Shown: piece by piece, positions 33,223 through 41,625 of the stretch
Layout: each line of letters opens with the position of its first letter
Numbering within the stretch: the stretch's first letter is position 1
Origin: Cryobacterium fucosi
GTDB lineage: Bacteria > Actinomycetota > Actinomycetes > Actinomycetales > Microbacteriaceae
NCBI RefSeq assembly: GCF_004403515.1
Contig: NZ_SOHH01000087.1
Coordinates: 1 to 64,000 of the forward strand
DNA length: 64,000 nt
Direction of reading: 5' to 3'
The notes under the pieces: model-generated
Databases searched by the model: none
Seen by the model: the letters and a program-made list of their open reading frames with translations, nothing else
What the model was told of the DNA's origin: nothing
Translations under genes and position numbers: made by a program

Positions 33223-33732
33223 TTATTGCGTGAAGATCGCGTCGTCGTACTCGAATGACGGTTTTATCTGGAAGACGATTTGCGCCGGGTCGTTCACGCT
33301 GTACGCCTCCGAATAGGTGATCGTCTGCCCGGGGAGAATGACTGTGTTGGGGCTCGATCCTATGTCGCCATCGTAGATCTTCGACGCTTCTGCCCCGCCG
33401 GAGGAGGCGGTCGAGTAGAGGAACGGTTCGAAGTTCTTAGTGCCACCATTCGTCACCGTAATGTTGAAAACGACGGCGGCCGGGCGGTCATGGCCGGCCG
33501 CGTATTCACCGGGTGTGTAGGGCGCGGGGACGCTCACGGAGATGGACAGATCGTTGAGGTACGTCACCGCCTCACCGAACTTGGCTGTCGTGGGCGGTGA
33601 GGGTTTTTCCGTCTCCGGCGTCGCCGCGAAGCTCGGGCCGGGGTCGGTGGGTCTTTCCCGGACCTGCGAGACCGGCACGCAACCCGTGAGCGTGAGCACC
33701 GCCGCGAGTATGATGATGGATGCTTTCTTCAT
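33223..33732 (-). CDS. Phage-borne lipoprotein
   Basis: A 169-residue exported lipoprotein: basic start M-K-K, hydrophobic core, and lipobox L-T-G-C with Cys18. The mature part has a Pro/Thr-rich linker and then a beta-sandwich of the DUF4352-like build. The start is set by the signal peptide; the frame further upstream runs into the tRNA and is not coding. It is encoded opposite to the late genes, next to the integrase, which is the usual place for genes expressed in the prophage state, such as superinfection-exclusion lipoproteins. That role is inferred. Confidence 0.8.
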   Translation of the reverse strand: MKKASIIILAAVLTLTGCVPVSQVRERPTDPGPSFAATPETEKPSPPTTAKFGEAVTYLNDLSISVSVPAPYTPGEYAAGHDRPAAVVFNITVTNGGTKNFEPFLYSTASSGGAEASKIYDGDIGSSPNTVILPGQTITYSEAYSVNDPAQIVFQIKPSFEYDDAIFTQ

Positions 33733-33776
33733 GGTGCTCCCGCTTTCATCTGTGGTGCGCTGATTGTGAAGCATTG

Positions 33777-33848
33777 TCCCCCCGGAGGGATTCGAACCCC
33801 CGGCCGTGCGGGTAGAAACCGCGTGCTCTTCCGCTGAGCTACGGGGGG
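33777..33848 (-). tRNA. tRNA-Arg (UCU), phage-borne
   Basis: A 72-base cloverleaf: 7-bp acceptor stem (C-rich arm 5', G-rich arm 3'), D arm around TAGCTCAGCGG, anticodon loop TTTCTAC with TCT, and a T arm with TTCGAAT. The first pair of the anticodon stem is a C-A mismatch. The 3' CCA is not encoded. It reads AGA, a rare codon in such a GC-rich genome. Confidence 0.85.
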
Positions 33849-33865
33849 AGGACGTGACCACATTA

Positions 33866-34738
33866 CTACGCGGCATGTCTGCGGCCAGAGTGAGCAGGCA
33901 TGGGCACCACGGGCAGCGTGTTGAATCCGGCCCGCATCTGTTCCATGTCGACGAGGATGTACCCGGCTGTCGTGTCCGCGCGTTCGTGGCGCATGTTCTG
34001 TTGGACGACGAACGCGCTCACGCCCGCGCGGGACTGTTCGGTGGCGGTCGCGGCGCGGAGGTCGTGCGGCCGATGGTTGACGATGCCGGCGCGTTTCATG
34101 GCCCGACCGATGACGTCGGACACTGACCGGCCGAGAATGTGGCCCTCGTGCGCGGGGTACCGTTTGTTCGCTTTCCAGTTGGGGAACAGGTAACCGTCGG
34201 TGTGGTCGGCAAGGAGCTCCCAGACGGCGTCGCCGAGCGGGAGGGTGCGGGTCTTCTTGCCCTTCCCGAGGGTGGTGAGGGTGCGGTTCGTGTGGTCGAT
34301 GTCGCGTGAGTGGACTTGGGCGATTTCAGACACCCGCAACCCGAGGTAGTAGTGCAGCGCGACCATCAGCCTGGTGCGCTTGTACGCGCCGCAGTGGAGG
34401 AGACGGTGGATGTCGTCGACGGTGAGCGGGGTCGCACGGCGTTTCCTCGATTTCACTTTTGGGAGTTTCGCGGCCGGGTTATCGAGACGGAATTCCTCAT
34501 CCTGCATCCACGTGAAAAAGGTGTGCAGCGCTGACCGGTAGTGTTGTTTCGTCGAGTTCGACCATGTGCCGTTCGAGGCCATGTAACCGATGAGGTCGTG
34601 CCGGGTGACGGTGAGAAGGCTCCCCGCGGTCCTCTCGACGTTGCGGACGAACCGGATGCGTTCTGTGATGGTTCCCTCGGTGAGGTCTTCCGCGCGCATG
34701 TACTGTGTCCAGAAATTCAGAATCGCTTTTGATTCCAT
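33866..34738 (-). CDS. Tyrosine-family integrase
   Basis: A 290-residue site-specific recombinase. Candidate catalytic residues are Arg135 (G-L-R-V-S-E), Lys near 159-162, His225 and Arg228 (H-D-L-R), His251 and the nucleophile Tyr260. An SAM-like core-binding N-terminal domain takes residues 1-90. The ATG at 34738 follows GGGGGGACC; an ORF start at 34846 would lie in a repeat-rich untranslated stretch. It lies about 480 bases from the right attachment site and should cut in the anticodon loop of tRNA-Thr. Confidence 0.94.
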   Translation of the reverse strand: MESKAILNFWTQYMRAEDLTEGTITERIRFVRNVERTAGSLLTVTRHDLIGYMASNGTWSNSTKQHYRSALHTFFTWMQDEEFRLDNPAAKLPKVKSRKRRATPLTVDDIHRLLHCGAYKRTRLMVALHYYLGLRVSEIAQVHSRDIDHTNRTLTTLGKGKKTRTLPLGDAVWELLADHTDGYLFPNWKANKRYPAHEGHILGRSVSDVIGRAMKRAGIVNHRPHDLRAATATEQSRAGVSAFVVQQNMRHERADTTAGYILVDMEQMRAGFNTLPVVPMPAHSGRRHAA

Positions 34739-34891
34739 GGTCCCCCCGATGGTGTTGTGGGGGTCCACGATAGACAGGTGCCGGGTGAGCATCAAGGCTT
34801 CCTGTCTACCCCAGTGTGGGGGTGTAAGTAGTGGCTGCCGTACCATCCGTCCTCGGCGCTGAACGCTGCGCCCCGAGGGTGGGAGACGTAC
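34739..34891. promoter_or_regulatory. Integrase upstream region with inverted repeats
   Basis: This 153-base gap contains TAGACAGG at 34771-34778 and its inverse at 34801-34808, and two G-rich direct repeats (GTTGTGGGGGT near 34754 and GTGTGGGGGTG near 34815). These could be regulator or arm-type integrase sites. No clear -10 element is visible. Confidence 0.35.
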
Positions 34892-35161
34892 TTAGTCGAC
34901 GTCGACGCGTTCACCGGGGGACCAGACGTGCCGAAGATCCGCGTGACCTGAGAGTGACACGCGCCGCTCCGCGTCAGACTTCTCGTTGCGGCGATACTCG
35001 GCCCAGAATTCGATGCACACGTCCAGTTCCGCGTCCGTTCTCTCGTTGTCGCGGTGCTCCGCGTATTCGAGAGCCCACCTGCGGGCACCGTCGATGTTCC
35101 CGCGCAGGATGTCCTCAGTTACCATCCGCTCGGCCTCTTCCTTGTTGGTGGTGTAAGTCAT
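34892..35161 (-). CDS. Hypothetical acidic protein next to attachment site
   Basis: An 89-residue, highly charged helical protein starting at the ATG at 35161. The frame is open further upstream through the tRNA fragment, but that part gives the false peptide commonly read from tRNA 3' ends and has no role. Small size and position beside integrase and attachment site allow an excisionase or regulator role, but no DNA-binding motif is evident. Confidence 0.55.
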   Translation of the reverse strand: MTYTTNKEEAERMVTEDILRGNIDGARRWALEYAEHRDNERTDAELDVCIEFWAEYRRNEKSDAERRVSLSGHADLRHVWSPGERVDVD

Positions 35162-35214
35162 TATGCGGCCTGCCTCTCGGTGCTGAATAACTGGGTAACG
35201 TTCGAAGTGTCGGC

Positions 35215-35259
35215 CTTGTAATCCGCTTGTCGTAGGTTCGATTCCTACCGGGGGCACCA
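35215..35259 (+). other. Right attachment site: 3' part of tRNA-Thr(UGU)
   Basis: Forty-five bases match the 3' part of a tRNA: anticodon loop CTTGTAA with TGT, 3' half of the anticodon stem, variable loop, a complete T arm and the 3' acceptor strand ending in CCA. The 5' half is absent: upstream bases do not pair with the acceptor strand, and the base before the loop does not fit. This is what integration at the anticodon loop leaves at the distal end. The intact tRNA-Thr should lie at the left end of the prophage, outside the window. Confidence 0.85.
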
Positions 35260-35351
35260 CGAACATCGTCTGATCAGGGTTTCTTGTCCCCACCGAAAGG
35301 GCAAGACTTGATGCACTCAACGCTTATTCCACGGTACCCGCCCGCTAGGGG

Positions 35352-35552
35352 CGCTCGGAGAGAAGGTACGCGACCCAGTTCGACCCGAAGGCGCTCACGC
35401 CGGATCAGATCGCCGCAATCCGCCTCGCGGCCCGCGACTGGCGCGCAGCGGAGGGCAGGATGGGGCCGAAACCCGACGGGCAGGTCCGGGACCTCATCGG
35501 GGTGATGCTCGGCACAGCGAACGTATGGGGTTCCCGAACGCGAGGCAGCTAG
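35352..35552 (+). pseudogene. Integrase gene remnant beside tRNA-Thr
   Basis: A 66-codon open stretch, without a start codon at its head, ending at TAG 35550-35552. It reads like the middle of an actinobacterial tyrosine integrase: a F-D-P-K-A-L-T-P-D-Q-I-A-A-I-R segment, a G-P-K-P-D-G-Q-V-R-D-L-I-G-V-M-L-G-T stretch, and then loss of homology exactly before the Arg of the expected active-site box. It is unrelated in sequence to the integrase at 33866. It suggests a second, older element used the same tRNA gene. Confidence 0.6.
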
Positions 35553-36424
35553 AGTGCGAATCCGCCGTCCGTCGTCAGGACCTGCCCGACGATCCATCGG
35601 CCTTCGTCGGTGGCGAGCCATCCGATCAATCGCGCGGGGTCAGCGGGATACCCGAAACGCCCGAACGGAGTATTCCGCACGAATTCTTGAATCTCGCCGA
35701 GAGGGCGATCCGTCGTTTCCGGATCCAGGTATCCAGTATTGACGGGTCCCGGGTTGACGGTGTTGAGGATGATGCCCCTCGCCAGGAGTTCGCTGGCCAC
35801 CGTTGGCGTGACCCCGGCCAGTGCCGCCTTGCTGGTGGCGTAGGCGACCTCACCCTGCATGGGGCCGTGGAGTTGACCCGACGTCATCCAGATGACTCGA
35901 CCGGTGGCGAATTCGTCGACGGGGCCGGCGTGCGTCGGCCGTTTTCCGGGACGTGTGGGTGTGGATTCCCAGTGACCGGAGTACTGCTCAGCGAATGCTC
36001 GTGTCAGAAGGAGGGTGGAACGGGTGTTCACCTGCCAGTGCCCATCGAGCAGTTCGGGGGTCATATTGAAGATGGAGCCATCGCTCCCGCTGCGGGCGTG
36101 GTTGCAGACGAGTATGTCGACTCCCCCGCTCAGGCTGCGGGCTGCCTCCATGAGCACGCCGGCCGAATCCGGCACGGCCAGGTCGAGGCTCACGTCACCG
36201 AAGGTGGCGTTTTCGATCTGTGCTGATGTGATGCCCGTTCGGACCTCGCCGAGGTCATCGCTACCCCAGGGCTGCTCGTCGTCGTGGGGCGAGAAGTGCT
36301 GAATGAACACGTTCGCGCCCAGTTCGGCGAAACGGCGGGCCACGGCGAATCCGATTCCCTTGCGACGCGACACCCCCGTTACGAGTGCGGTCTTGCCGAG
36401 CAGGGGCGATGAGGGAAACGGCAT
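35549..36424 (-). CDS. SDR-family oxidoreductase
   Basis: A 291-residue NAD(P)-dependent short-chain dehydrogenase. The cofactor motif T-G-V-S-R-R-K-G-I-G is at residues 16-25, C-N-H-A (family N-N-A-G) near 109-112, a catalytic Ser in M-T-S-G and the Y-x-x-x-K pair in V-A-Y-A-T-S-K-A-A-L near 190-199. The N-H-A variant is of the 3-oxoacyl reductase-like divergent type. The substrate is not evident. It ends next to the integrase remnant and begins a divergent gap. Confidence 0.87.
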   Translation of the reverse strand: MPFPSSPLLGKTALVTGVSRRKGIGFAVARRFAELGANVFIQHFSPHDDEQPWGSDDLGEVRTGITSAQIENATFGDVSLDLAVPDSAGVLMEAARSLSGGVDILVCNHARSGSDGSIFNMTPELLDGHWQVNTRSTLLLTRAFAEQYSGHWESTPTRPGKRPTHAGPVDEFATGRVIWMTSGQLHGPMQGEVAYATSKAALAGVTPTVASELLARGIILNTVNPGPVNTGYLDPETTDRPLGEIQEFVRNTPFGRFGYPADPARLIGWLATDEGRWIVGQVLTTDGGFAL

Positions 36425-36739
36425 GTGGAGACTCCAATATATGCAGTGAAAACAGCAAGAAGAAGGGATGCTGATCCGCTGACTCGCGGATTCACTACTT
36501 GGATGTCATACCCACACCTTCCAATCAACCGGAGCCACACACAGCCGATGGCTCTCCAGAAGCAGCTTAGCCCGCACCTTTTCCCCGATCCCAACTTCGC
36601 GTTTCCCGTAAGGCATTACGCCGCGACACCCGATCCGGACGGTCGACACCGACTGGGCCAACTGCTCGGCGACGGCTCAAGTCCTCGCGGCGAAGACTGC
36701 GCCCGCCAGGGTCTGACTTGCGGGCAGTAGCCTGCTGGT
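36425..36739. other. Intergenic gap, no gene seen
   Basis: These 315 bases separate the divergent SDR and phosphotransferase genes. They are more AT-rich than the flanks and should hold both promoters. A weak TTGCGG/TAGCCT pair just before 36740 is the only promoter-like pattern. No gene or RNA is evident. Confidence 0.5.
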
Positions 36740-37510
36740 ATGGGCGAGGAAGAGCATGAGCTGACGGGGGGCAACGCGTCGGGCCGTGTTGTGCGAGTGG
36801 GCGGCACGGTGCGCAAGCCCTGGATCGGCAACAGCCCGGTCGTGCAGAGCTATCTTGCTGCCCTTCGTTTACAAGGGGTAGACGCCCCCCGCCCGCTCGG
36901 CCGAGACGAGTTCGGCCGGCAAACGGTCGAGCATGTGGAAGGCAGCATCGCGCTAGGTCAGATGCCGCTTGGAAGCGACGATCTGCGACGGGTCGGTCGG
37001 ATGATCCGCCGGATCCACGATGTCAGCGAATCTGTTCACATTCCCGACCCGGAGGGTTGGAAGATCCTGCTGCCAGTCGACAACCCGAATCTGATGTGTC
37101 ACAACGATCTTGCGCCGTGGAACCTCGTCATCGGGGATCGTTGGGTCTTCATCGATTGGGATGCTGCCGGGCCGAGCACCCGGCTGTGGGATCTGGCATA
37201 CGCCGCCCAAGCATTTGGCATGCTCATTGACGGTGAACCTGTCGAGTCCGCAGCATCGAGGCTGCGTGCTTTCGTCGACGGGTACGAGGCCGACACATTG
37301 CTCCGTGAGGCGCTCCCGGCGGCCATGGCGAAACGGACCGCGGCAATGTTTGGACTGTTGCGCACCTCACACGAAACCGGCCTTCAACCATGGGCCGACA
37401 TGTACGTGAACGGGCACGGTGAATTCTGGCGCGCAGCGACCGAGTACGTCACCCAAAACCAAACGGCCTGGGAGCGAGCGCTCTCGCGATCGGAGTATGC
37501 GTCCGAATGA
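36740..37510 (+). CDS. Aminoglycoside-phosphotransferase-fold protein
   Basis: A 256-residue kinase-like protein. The catalytic loop C-H-N-D-L-A-P-W-N is at about 120-128 (Asp and Asn for phosphate transfer and metal), followed by F-I-D-W-D with the second metal Asp near 139-141. This is the APH fold, which includes aminoglycoside kinases, choline kinase and others. The N-terminal lobe is short. Nothing shows that it gives resistance; many such proteins phosphorylate small metabolites. Confidence 0.83.
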   Translation: MGEEEHELTGGNASGRVVRVGGTVRKPWIGNSPVVQSYLAALRLQGVDAPRPLGRDEFGRQTVEHVEGSIALGQMPLGSDDLRRVGRMIRRIHDVSESVHIPDPEGWKILLPVDNPNLMCHNDLAPWNLVIGDRWVFIDWDAAGPSTRLWDLAYAAQAFGMLIDGEPVESAASRLRAFVDGYEADTLLREALPAAMAKRTAAMFGLLRTSHETGLQPWADMYVNGHGEFWRAATEYVTQNQTAWERALSRSEYASE

Positions 37511-37618
37511 GGGTTGGCGTTCCGGGCGGCAGCTCCTTGAATCGGCTACGTTCTCGGGCGACACCACGCGGCACCAGTCGATAGTCTGAGCGGAAAGCAG
37601 GCACCATCAACGGACGAT

Positions 37619-39013
37619 GTGGGGGCACGCGTGGACGATCAGCAGACAGCGTTTGTTGGGACGTTTCGCCGGTTCATGGACGAACTCATCCTTGCCCCTC
37701 GCCCACAGACCGACACCCGCACCCCCTTGGGCGACTTGGTTCAGGACTTCCTGCAGACGGATGTCACCATCCTTCCGATAGTCACCGAAGACCTCGCCAC
37801 GCACCGCCTCGTTGACGCAGACATCGCCCTCGACGAACTCAACGCGGCATCTGCGTCTTCGGCGTTCGGCGTCACCGGCGGCCAGCAGCGCGAACATTCC
37901 TCCTTCCAAGAACTGATCAGCAGTCCCTTCATGCGTTTTTCGCCGGGTCCCGTTGACTATGTTTCGGCCGCCACAGGGCCGGACACCGAACGCCGGGTGG
38001 TCTCATTCGGTGTGCGACTACTCACCGTGGACGGGCACCGGGTGGCAGTGTTGCAGCGCGGCGCCCGACCCGAATTCGGTCGGGGCAACGCCCGGCTCGA
38101 GATCCTCGCCGGTGATGAGGCTGGATCGGCAGCCTTGTTGAGCGCGCTGCGCCGCCTCATGCTCGAGCGAAGCGTGCTGCGCGGCTAGGTTCTATCCTTC
38201 AGCGGCAACGAATTCGGCCAGGGCGCGGCGGGAGTCGATTTTCTGCCGCGCCCCCAGGTTCCGAGCGAGGAGATCATCCTTCCTCCCGGGGTGCTCGATG
38301 ACGTGGCACGCCATGTGGTCGGGATCGGAAAGCACCGGGACGCACTACGCGCCGCTGGCCGGCACTTGAAACGCGGCGTGCTGCTCTATGGCCCTCCCGG
38401 GTCAGGCAAGACCCTGACCGTGCGGCACCTACTGAGCGAGACGCCCGGCATCACCGCCGTCGTTCTTGCAGGCGACAGCATCCGGTTCGTCACCCAGGCC
38501 GCCGAACTCGCCCGCGCCATGCAGCCCGCGATCGTCGTGCTTGAGGACGTCGATCTGATAGCAACCGACCGTAGCCTCTCGGTTGGCCCGCAGCCGCTAC
38601 TATTCGCGATGCTCGACGCCCTCGACGGCCTCGACGGTGACGCCGATGTCGCGTTCGTGCTGACCACGAACCGGGTCGACGTGCTTGAGCAGGCCCTCGC
38701 CGACCGGCCGGGCCGGATCGATCTCGCCGTCGAGATCCCACTGCCCGACGCAGCCGCTCGGCACCGATTGTTCACGCTCTACGCGGGCGGCATACCCTTG
38801 TCGCCACAAGCGATCTTGGATGCCGCCTCGCGCGCCGACGGTGTCACCGGTGCCTTCGCGAAAGAGCTCATGCGCCGCACCGTGTTACTCGCGGCCGAGC
38901 AGGGCAGGCCGCCCACGGACTTCGATCTCGCCACCGCCATGGACACCCTGCTCTCCACCAGGGACAAACTCACCCGGCGGTTGCTTGGAACCGAGGGGTC
39001 GGCCGCCCGCTGA
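37619..39013 (+). pseudogene. AAA+ ATPase gene interrupted by an in-frame amber codon
   Basis: Two same-frame halves, 37619-38188 and 38189-39013, form one continuous AAA+ protein of about 464 codons split only by TAG at 38186-38188. The first half is an N-terminal domain of about 189 residues. The second half, open directly after the TAG, has the linker, then Walker A G-P-P-G-S-G-K-T, Walker B V-V-L-E-D-V-D, sensor 1 T-N-R and the Arg finger R-P-G-R-I. The region around the stop reads without a break as L-R-G-stop-V-L-S-F-S-G-N; a C to T change in CAG would produce it. A downstream GTG at 38291 could allow a shorter protein with just the ATPase part. Confidence 0.78.
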
Positions 39014-39107
39014 GGACCGTTGAACTTTCGCTCGTGACACCCAACCTGGCGGGCCGACATCGGCAAGTTCTCGACCGGAGGCCGCGTCGTTTCTGGTCTG
39101 CTGGTGC

Positions 39108-39536
39108 CTAAGCGCGTGGGTTGCCGATGCGTTCCATCCACGACTCGGGGATATCCAAGGCGGTGAACCCAGACTTGGAATACAAGCCGTGCGCATCGTT
39201 GGTCGAGAGAGCGATGCGCCGCAGACCAAGCGGCTCGCACTTCTCCAGGACTCCCGCGAGGAGCACACTGCCAATGCCGCGGCCGCGAAACTCGGGGTCG
39301 ACGAATACGTCGCAAAGCCATGCAAAAGTCACTCCATCCGTGATGACCCGCGCGTAGGCGACTTGCCTGTTCGATTCAGTGACGTAGACGCCGAAGTTTC
39401 GTGAGCCGTCTATGGCTGCATCCTGCCTGGCACGTGACCGCCCTGGCGCCCAATAAGACTGCTCACTGATCCAGCGATGCACTTGGTCACGGTCTATCTC
39501 GGTAACGTCGGCTGAGAACCGATAGTTCGAATCCAT
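39108..39536 (-). CDS. GNAT-family N-acetyltransferase
   Basis: A 142-residue acetyltransferase. The acetyl-CoA loop F-R-G-R-G-I-G (Q/R-x-x-G-x-G/A) follows V-D-P-E near residues 82-92, and the C-terminal Y-S-K-S-G-F motif is near 120-125. The ATG at 39536 has a GGGGGG ribosome binding site; the longer frame to 39575 is less likely. The substrate is unknown. Confidence 0.82.
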   Translation of the reverse strand: MDSNYRFSADVTEIDRDQVHRWISEQSYWAPGRSRARQDAAIDGSRNFGVYVTESNRQVAYARVITDGVTFAWLCDVFVDPEFRGRGIGSVLLAGVLEKCEPLGLRRIALSTNDAHGLYSKSGFTALDIPESWMERIGNPRA

Positions 39537-39800
39537 CCCCCCATCTAATCGGTCTTGGGCGGGAATTCGCGTCAAGTAATTTTTTGGCCGACGTGGCAGC
39601 GAGATGACTGAGCGTGGCCACTGTCGGGTTGCCGATACCTCGTTCTATCCGGCTGATTTCTGCCTGCTGAATCCCGGTAGCGCTGGACAGGGACTCGGCT
39701 AGCGAGCTCCGCGTCCATCGTCCCCGAGACCACCGCGTACCTTCGGGTATGTCGATCGTGCCCTCGCCGACCTTCGAGATGGATCCGCGGTGGGACCGCT
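39487..39800 (-). pseudogene. XRE-type helix-turn-helix remnant
   Basis: On the minus strand, a frame that is open from beyond 39800 to TGA at 39487-39489 encodes an L-A-E-S-L...Q-Q-A-E-I-S-R-I-E-R-G-I-G-N-P-T stretch, the recognisable core of an XRE/Cro-type repressor. No ATG, GTG or TTG precedes that core in frame, and the upstream part reads as noise. The tail overlaps the start of the GNAT gene. It is probably what is left of a toxin-antitoxin or phage repressor gene. Confidence 0.5.
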
Positions 39801-39846
39801 GGTGATCGGCACGACTGAGCCAGCCCGGGCTTGGTAGATTCGGTGA

Positions 39847-40668
39847 ATGCGAGAACTACAGGCGCGAATCATCGCGGAACTGAACGTGTCCCCGACCATA
39901 GATCCGGCGCTCGAACTGCGCCGCCGGGCCCAGTTCCTCGTGGACTACCTTCGGCGCACCGGCGCGAAGGGCCTCGTGCTCGGGATCAGCGGCGGGCAGG
40001 ATTCGAGCCTGGCCGGGCGGCTGTGCCAGCTTGCCGTCGAGCAGCTGGACGACGAGGGGCAGCCGGTGACCTTCCTGGCCGTGCGGCTGCCCTATGCGGT
40101 GCAGCGCGACGAGGACGACGCTCAGCTCGCCCTGGAGTTCATCCGGCCCCAATCGAGCACGACTTTCAACATCGTGCGCGCCGTCGACGGGATTGACGCC
40201 GAATACCTCGTCAGCACGGGCCGGGAGCTTCCCGACTTCGACAAGGGCAACGTCAAGGCCCGCGCCCGAATGGTCGCCCAATACGCCCTCGCGGGCTCAC
40301 AGGGGCTCCTGGTCGTGGGCACCGACCACGCGGCGGAGGCGGTCACCGGATTCTTCACCAAGTACGGAGACGGCGGAACGGACATCCTGCCGCTCGCCGG
40401 GCTGACCAAACGGCAGGGCCGCGCGCTGTTGATCGAACTCGGCGCCCCCGAGCGGCTCTATCAGAAACAGCCGACCGCGGACCTGCTCGACGACACCCCC
40501 GGCCAGACCGACGAGGACAACCTGGGCCTGCGCTACGAGCAGATCGACGACTACCTCGAGGGGCATCCGGTCGACGACGACGTGGCCGACGCCATCGAGA
40601 AGCGGTACCTGGCCACCGAGCACAAGCGGCGTGTCCCGGCGTCGATGTTCGACGAGTGGTGGCGCTGA
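39847..40668 (+). CDS. nadE: NAD synthetase, ammonia-dependent
   Basis: A 273-residue NAD+ synthetase that amidates nicotinic acid adenine dinucleotide with ammonia and ATP, the last step of NAD synthesis. The P-loop S-G-G-Q-D-S-S is at 48-54; G-T-D-H-A-A-E near 160-166 and the [11 protein letters not shown] stretch near 169-180 match the short NadE form without a glutaminase domain. The Lys-rich end E-H-K-R-R-V-P is also conserved. The length equals that of the E. coli and Bacillus enzymes. Confidence 0.95.
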   Translation: MRELQARIIAELNVSPTIDPALELRRRAQFLVDYLRRTGAKGLVLGISGGQDSSLAGRLCQLAVEQLDDEGQPVTFLAVRLPYAVQRDEDDAQLALEFIRPQSSTTFNIVRAVDGIDAEYLVSTGRELPDFDKGNVKARARMVAQYALAGSQGLLVVGTDHAAEAVTGFFTKYGDGGTDILPLAGLTKRQGRALLIELGAPERLYQKQPTADLLDDTPGQTDEDNLGLRYEQIDDYLEGHPVDDDVADAIEKRYLATEHKRRVPASMFDEWWR

Positions 40669-40708
40669 CCTGCGGCGACGACCCGCGGTGGCCCCGCTTG
40701 TCCGTGGG

Positions 40709-40842
40709 GATCTCGACAAGCTCGATCACCGACCGTGCTCGCTCACCGGACGGGCTCGATCACCGACCGTGCTCGATCACCGACCGTGCTTGATCACCGG
40801 ACGTGCTCGATCACCGGCCCGGTGGTCGAGCCTGTCGAGACC
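40709..40842. repeat. 17-bp tandem array inside an inverted-repeat element
   Basis: Six head-to-tail 17-bp units (40720-40821; consensus GCTCGATCACCGACCGT) follow the nadE stop. Units 1, 3 and 4 are identical and the others differ at a few bases. The array is bounded by TCTCGACAAGCTCGATCACC at 40711-40730 and the near inverse GGTGGTCGAGCCTGTCGAGA at 40821-40840 (18 of 20 bases complementary), which looks like a REP-type palindrome whose centre has expanded. Confidence 0.85.
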
Positions 40843-40845
40843 GCG

Positions 40846-41547
40846 TCAGGAAGCGGCGTACGGCGCGGGCCGCACCTCGAGCGCCTGCACATCGTCGAGG
40901 AGACGCTGGGTCTCCGTCGACGGTGTGGCCGGGGTGGTGGCGTAGTTCGACGGTGCGGGCACCGGCGTGGACGGCTGGGTCGAGTACTGGTCGTGGTGCT
41001 GCTGTGCGGCCCACGCATCCTGCTCGGCGAGGAGGTTCTTCTCGGAGCTGGTGTTCGCCACCTTCCACCGGTCGAGGTCGTTGAGGAAGACCTTGCGGGA
41101 TCGTGCCGGCTTGTGCTGCCATTCGATCAGGCGATCGCGGAACTCGAGCAGAGCCGGTTCGAGCTGGTAGCCGAAGGTGGCGGAGGTGCGCTTGAGTTCG
41201 GCAAGCTGGTGAGCAGCCCAATTCGCGGCCACGGACGACCCCTTGATCGGCAGGAGGCGCAGCTGGATATCGGCCTGGCCGACGGCGCGGTCCGCCATGA
41301 CCTGTTCCTGCGGGCTCAGCGAGTTCCAGACGGATGCCTCTGTCGCCGCGTCCACAAGCGCGCCGATGACGGCCGCCTTCAGCTCCCGGTCATGCTGGGC
41401 AAGCAGGTGCCGGATCGCTCCCCTGGAGATCCACGAGGCCAGCAGGCTGGCCACGATGATCGCGACGACGAGCACCACGGCGCTGAACACCATGGCCTGA
41501 TTGCTGGCTGCCGTGAGCCAGGACACGAAACTATTCCACCACTGCAT
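40846..41547 (-). CDS. Conserved membrane-anchored protein
   Basis: A 233-residue protein with one membrane span near residues 19-41, then a soluble helical domain of about 130 residues with basic R-K-V-F-L-N-D-L-D-R-W and a disordered Pro/Thr/Gln-rich tail. The ATG at 41547 is preferred; a GTG at 41574 is in frame. I do not recognise a function. Confidence 0.65.
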   Translation of the reverse strand: MQWWNSFVSWLTAASNQAMVFSAVVLVVAIIVASLLASWISRGAIRHLLAQHDRELKAAVIGALVDAATEASVWNSLSPQEQVMADRAVGQADIQLRLLPIKGSSVAANWAAHQLAELKRTSATFGYQLEPALLEFRDRLIEWQHKPARSRKVFLNDLDRWKVANTSSEKNLLAEQDAWAAQQHHDQYSTQPSTPVPAPSNYATTPATPSTETQRLLDDVQALEVRPAPYAAS

Positions 41548-41625
41548 GAGCGGCACTTTACCGGGATCGATCACGGTTCGCGGGGAACAGGCCCGGCGTG
41601 CCCAAAAGGTCGTGTCGGCGAAGAT

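Larger units (their letters stand above)
1..35259. mobile_element. Prophage, right-hand part (siphovirus type, tRNA-Thr integrated)
   Basis: A continuous phage genome runs from the left edge to the 3' fragment of a tRNA-Thr gene at 35215-35259. Early genes (recombination, methylation, replication), head, tail and lysis genes follow one another on the plus strand, and the integrase is on the minus strand next to the right end. A tape measure of 627 residues and HK97-type capsid genes point to a siphovirus with a fairly short tail. All structural modules expected of a siphovirus are present and open, so the element may be intact, but the left end with any repressor is outside the window. Confidence 0.93.

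Noticed and set aside
35211-35259. Complete tRNA-Thr gene
   Set aside because: No 5' acceptor strand or D arm is found upstream; only the 3' part is present.
35162-35320. N-terminal extension of the 89-residue protein
   Set aside because: The extra peptide is the usual false reading of a tRNA 3' end and lies over the attachment site.
36740-37510. Antibiotic resistance gene
   Set aside because: The APH fold is clear, but nothing identifies an aminoglycoside kinase; many such proteins act on metabolites.
40720-40821. CRISPR array
   Set aside because: 17-bp units without spacers; part of an inverted-repeat element.
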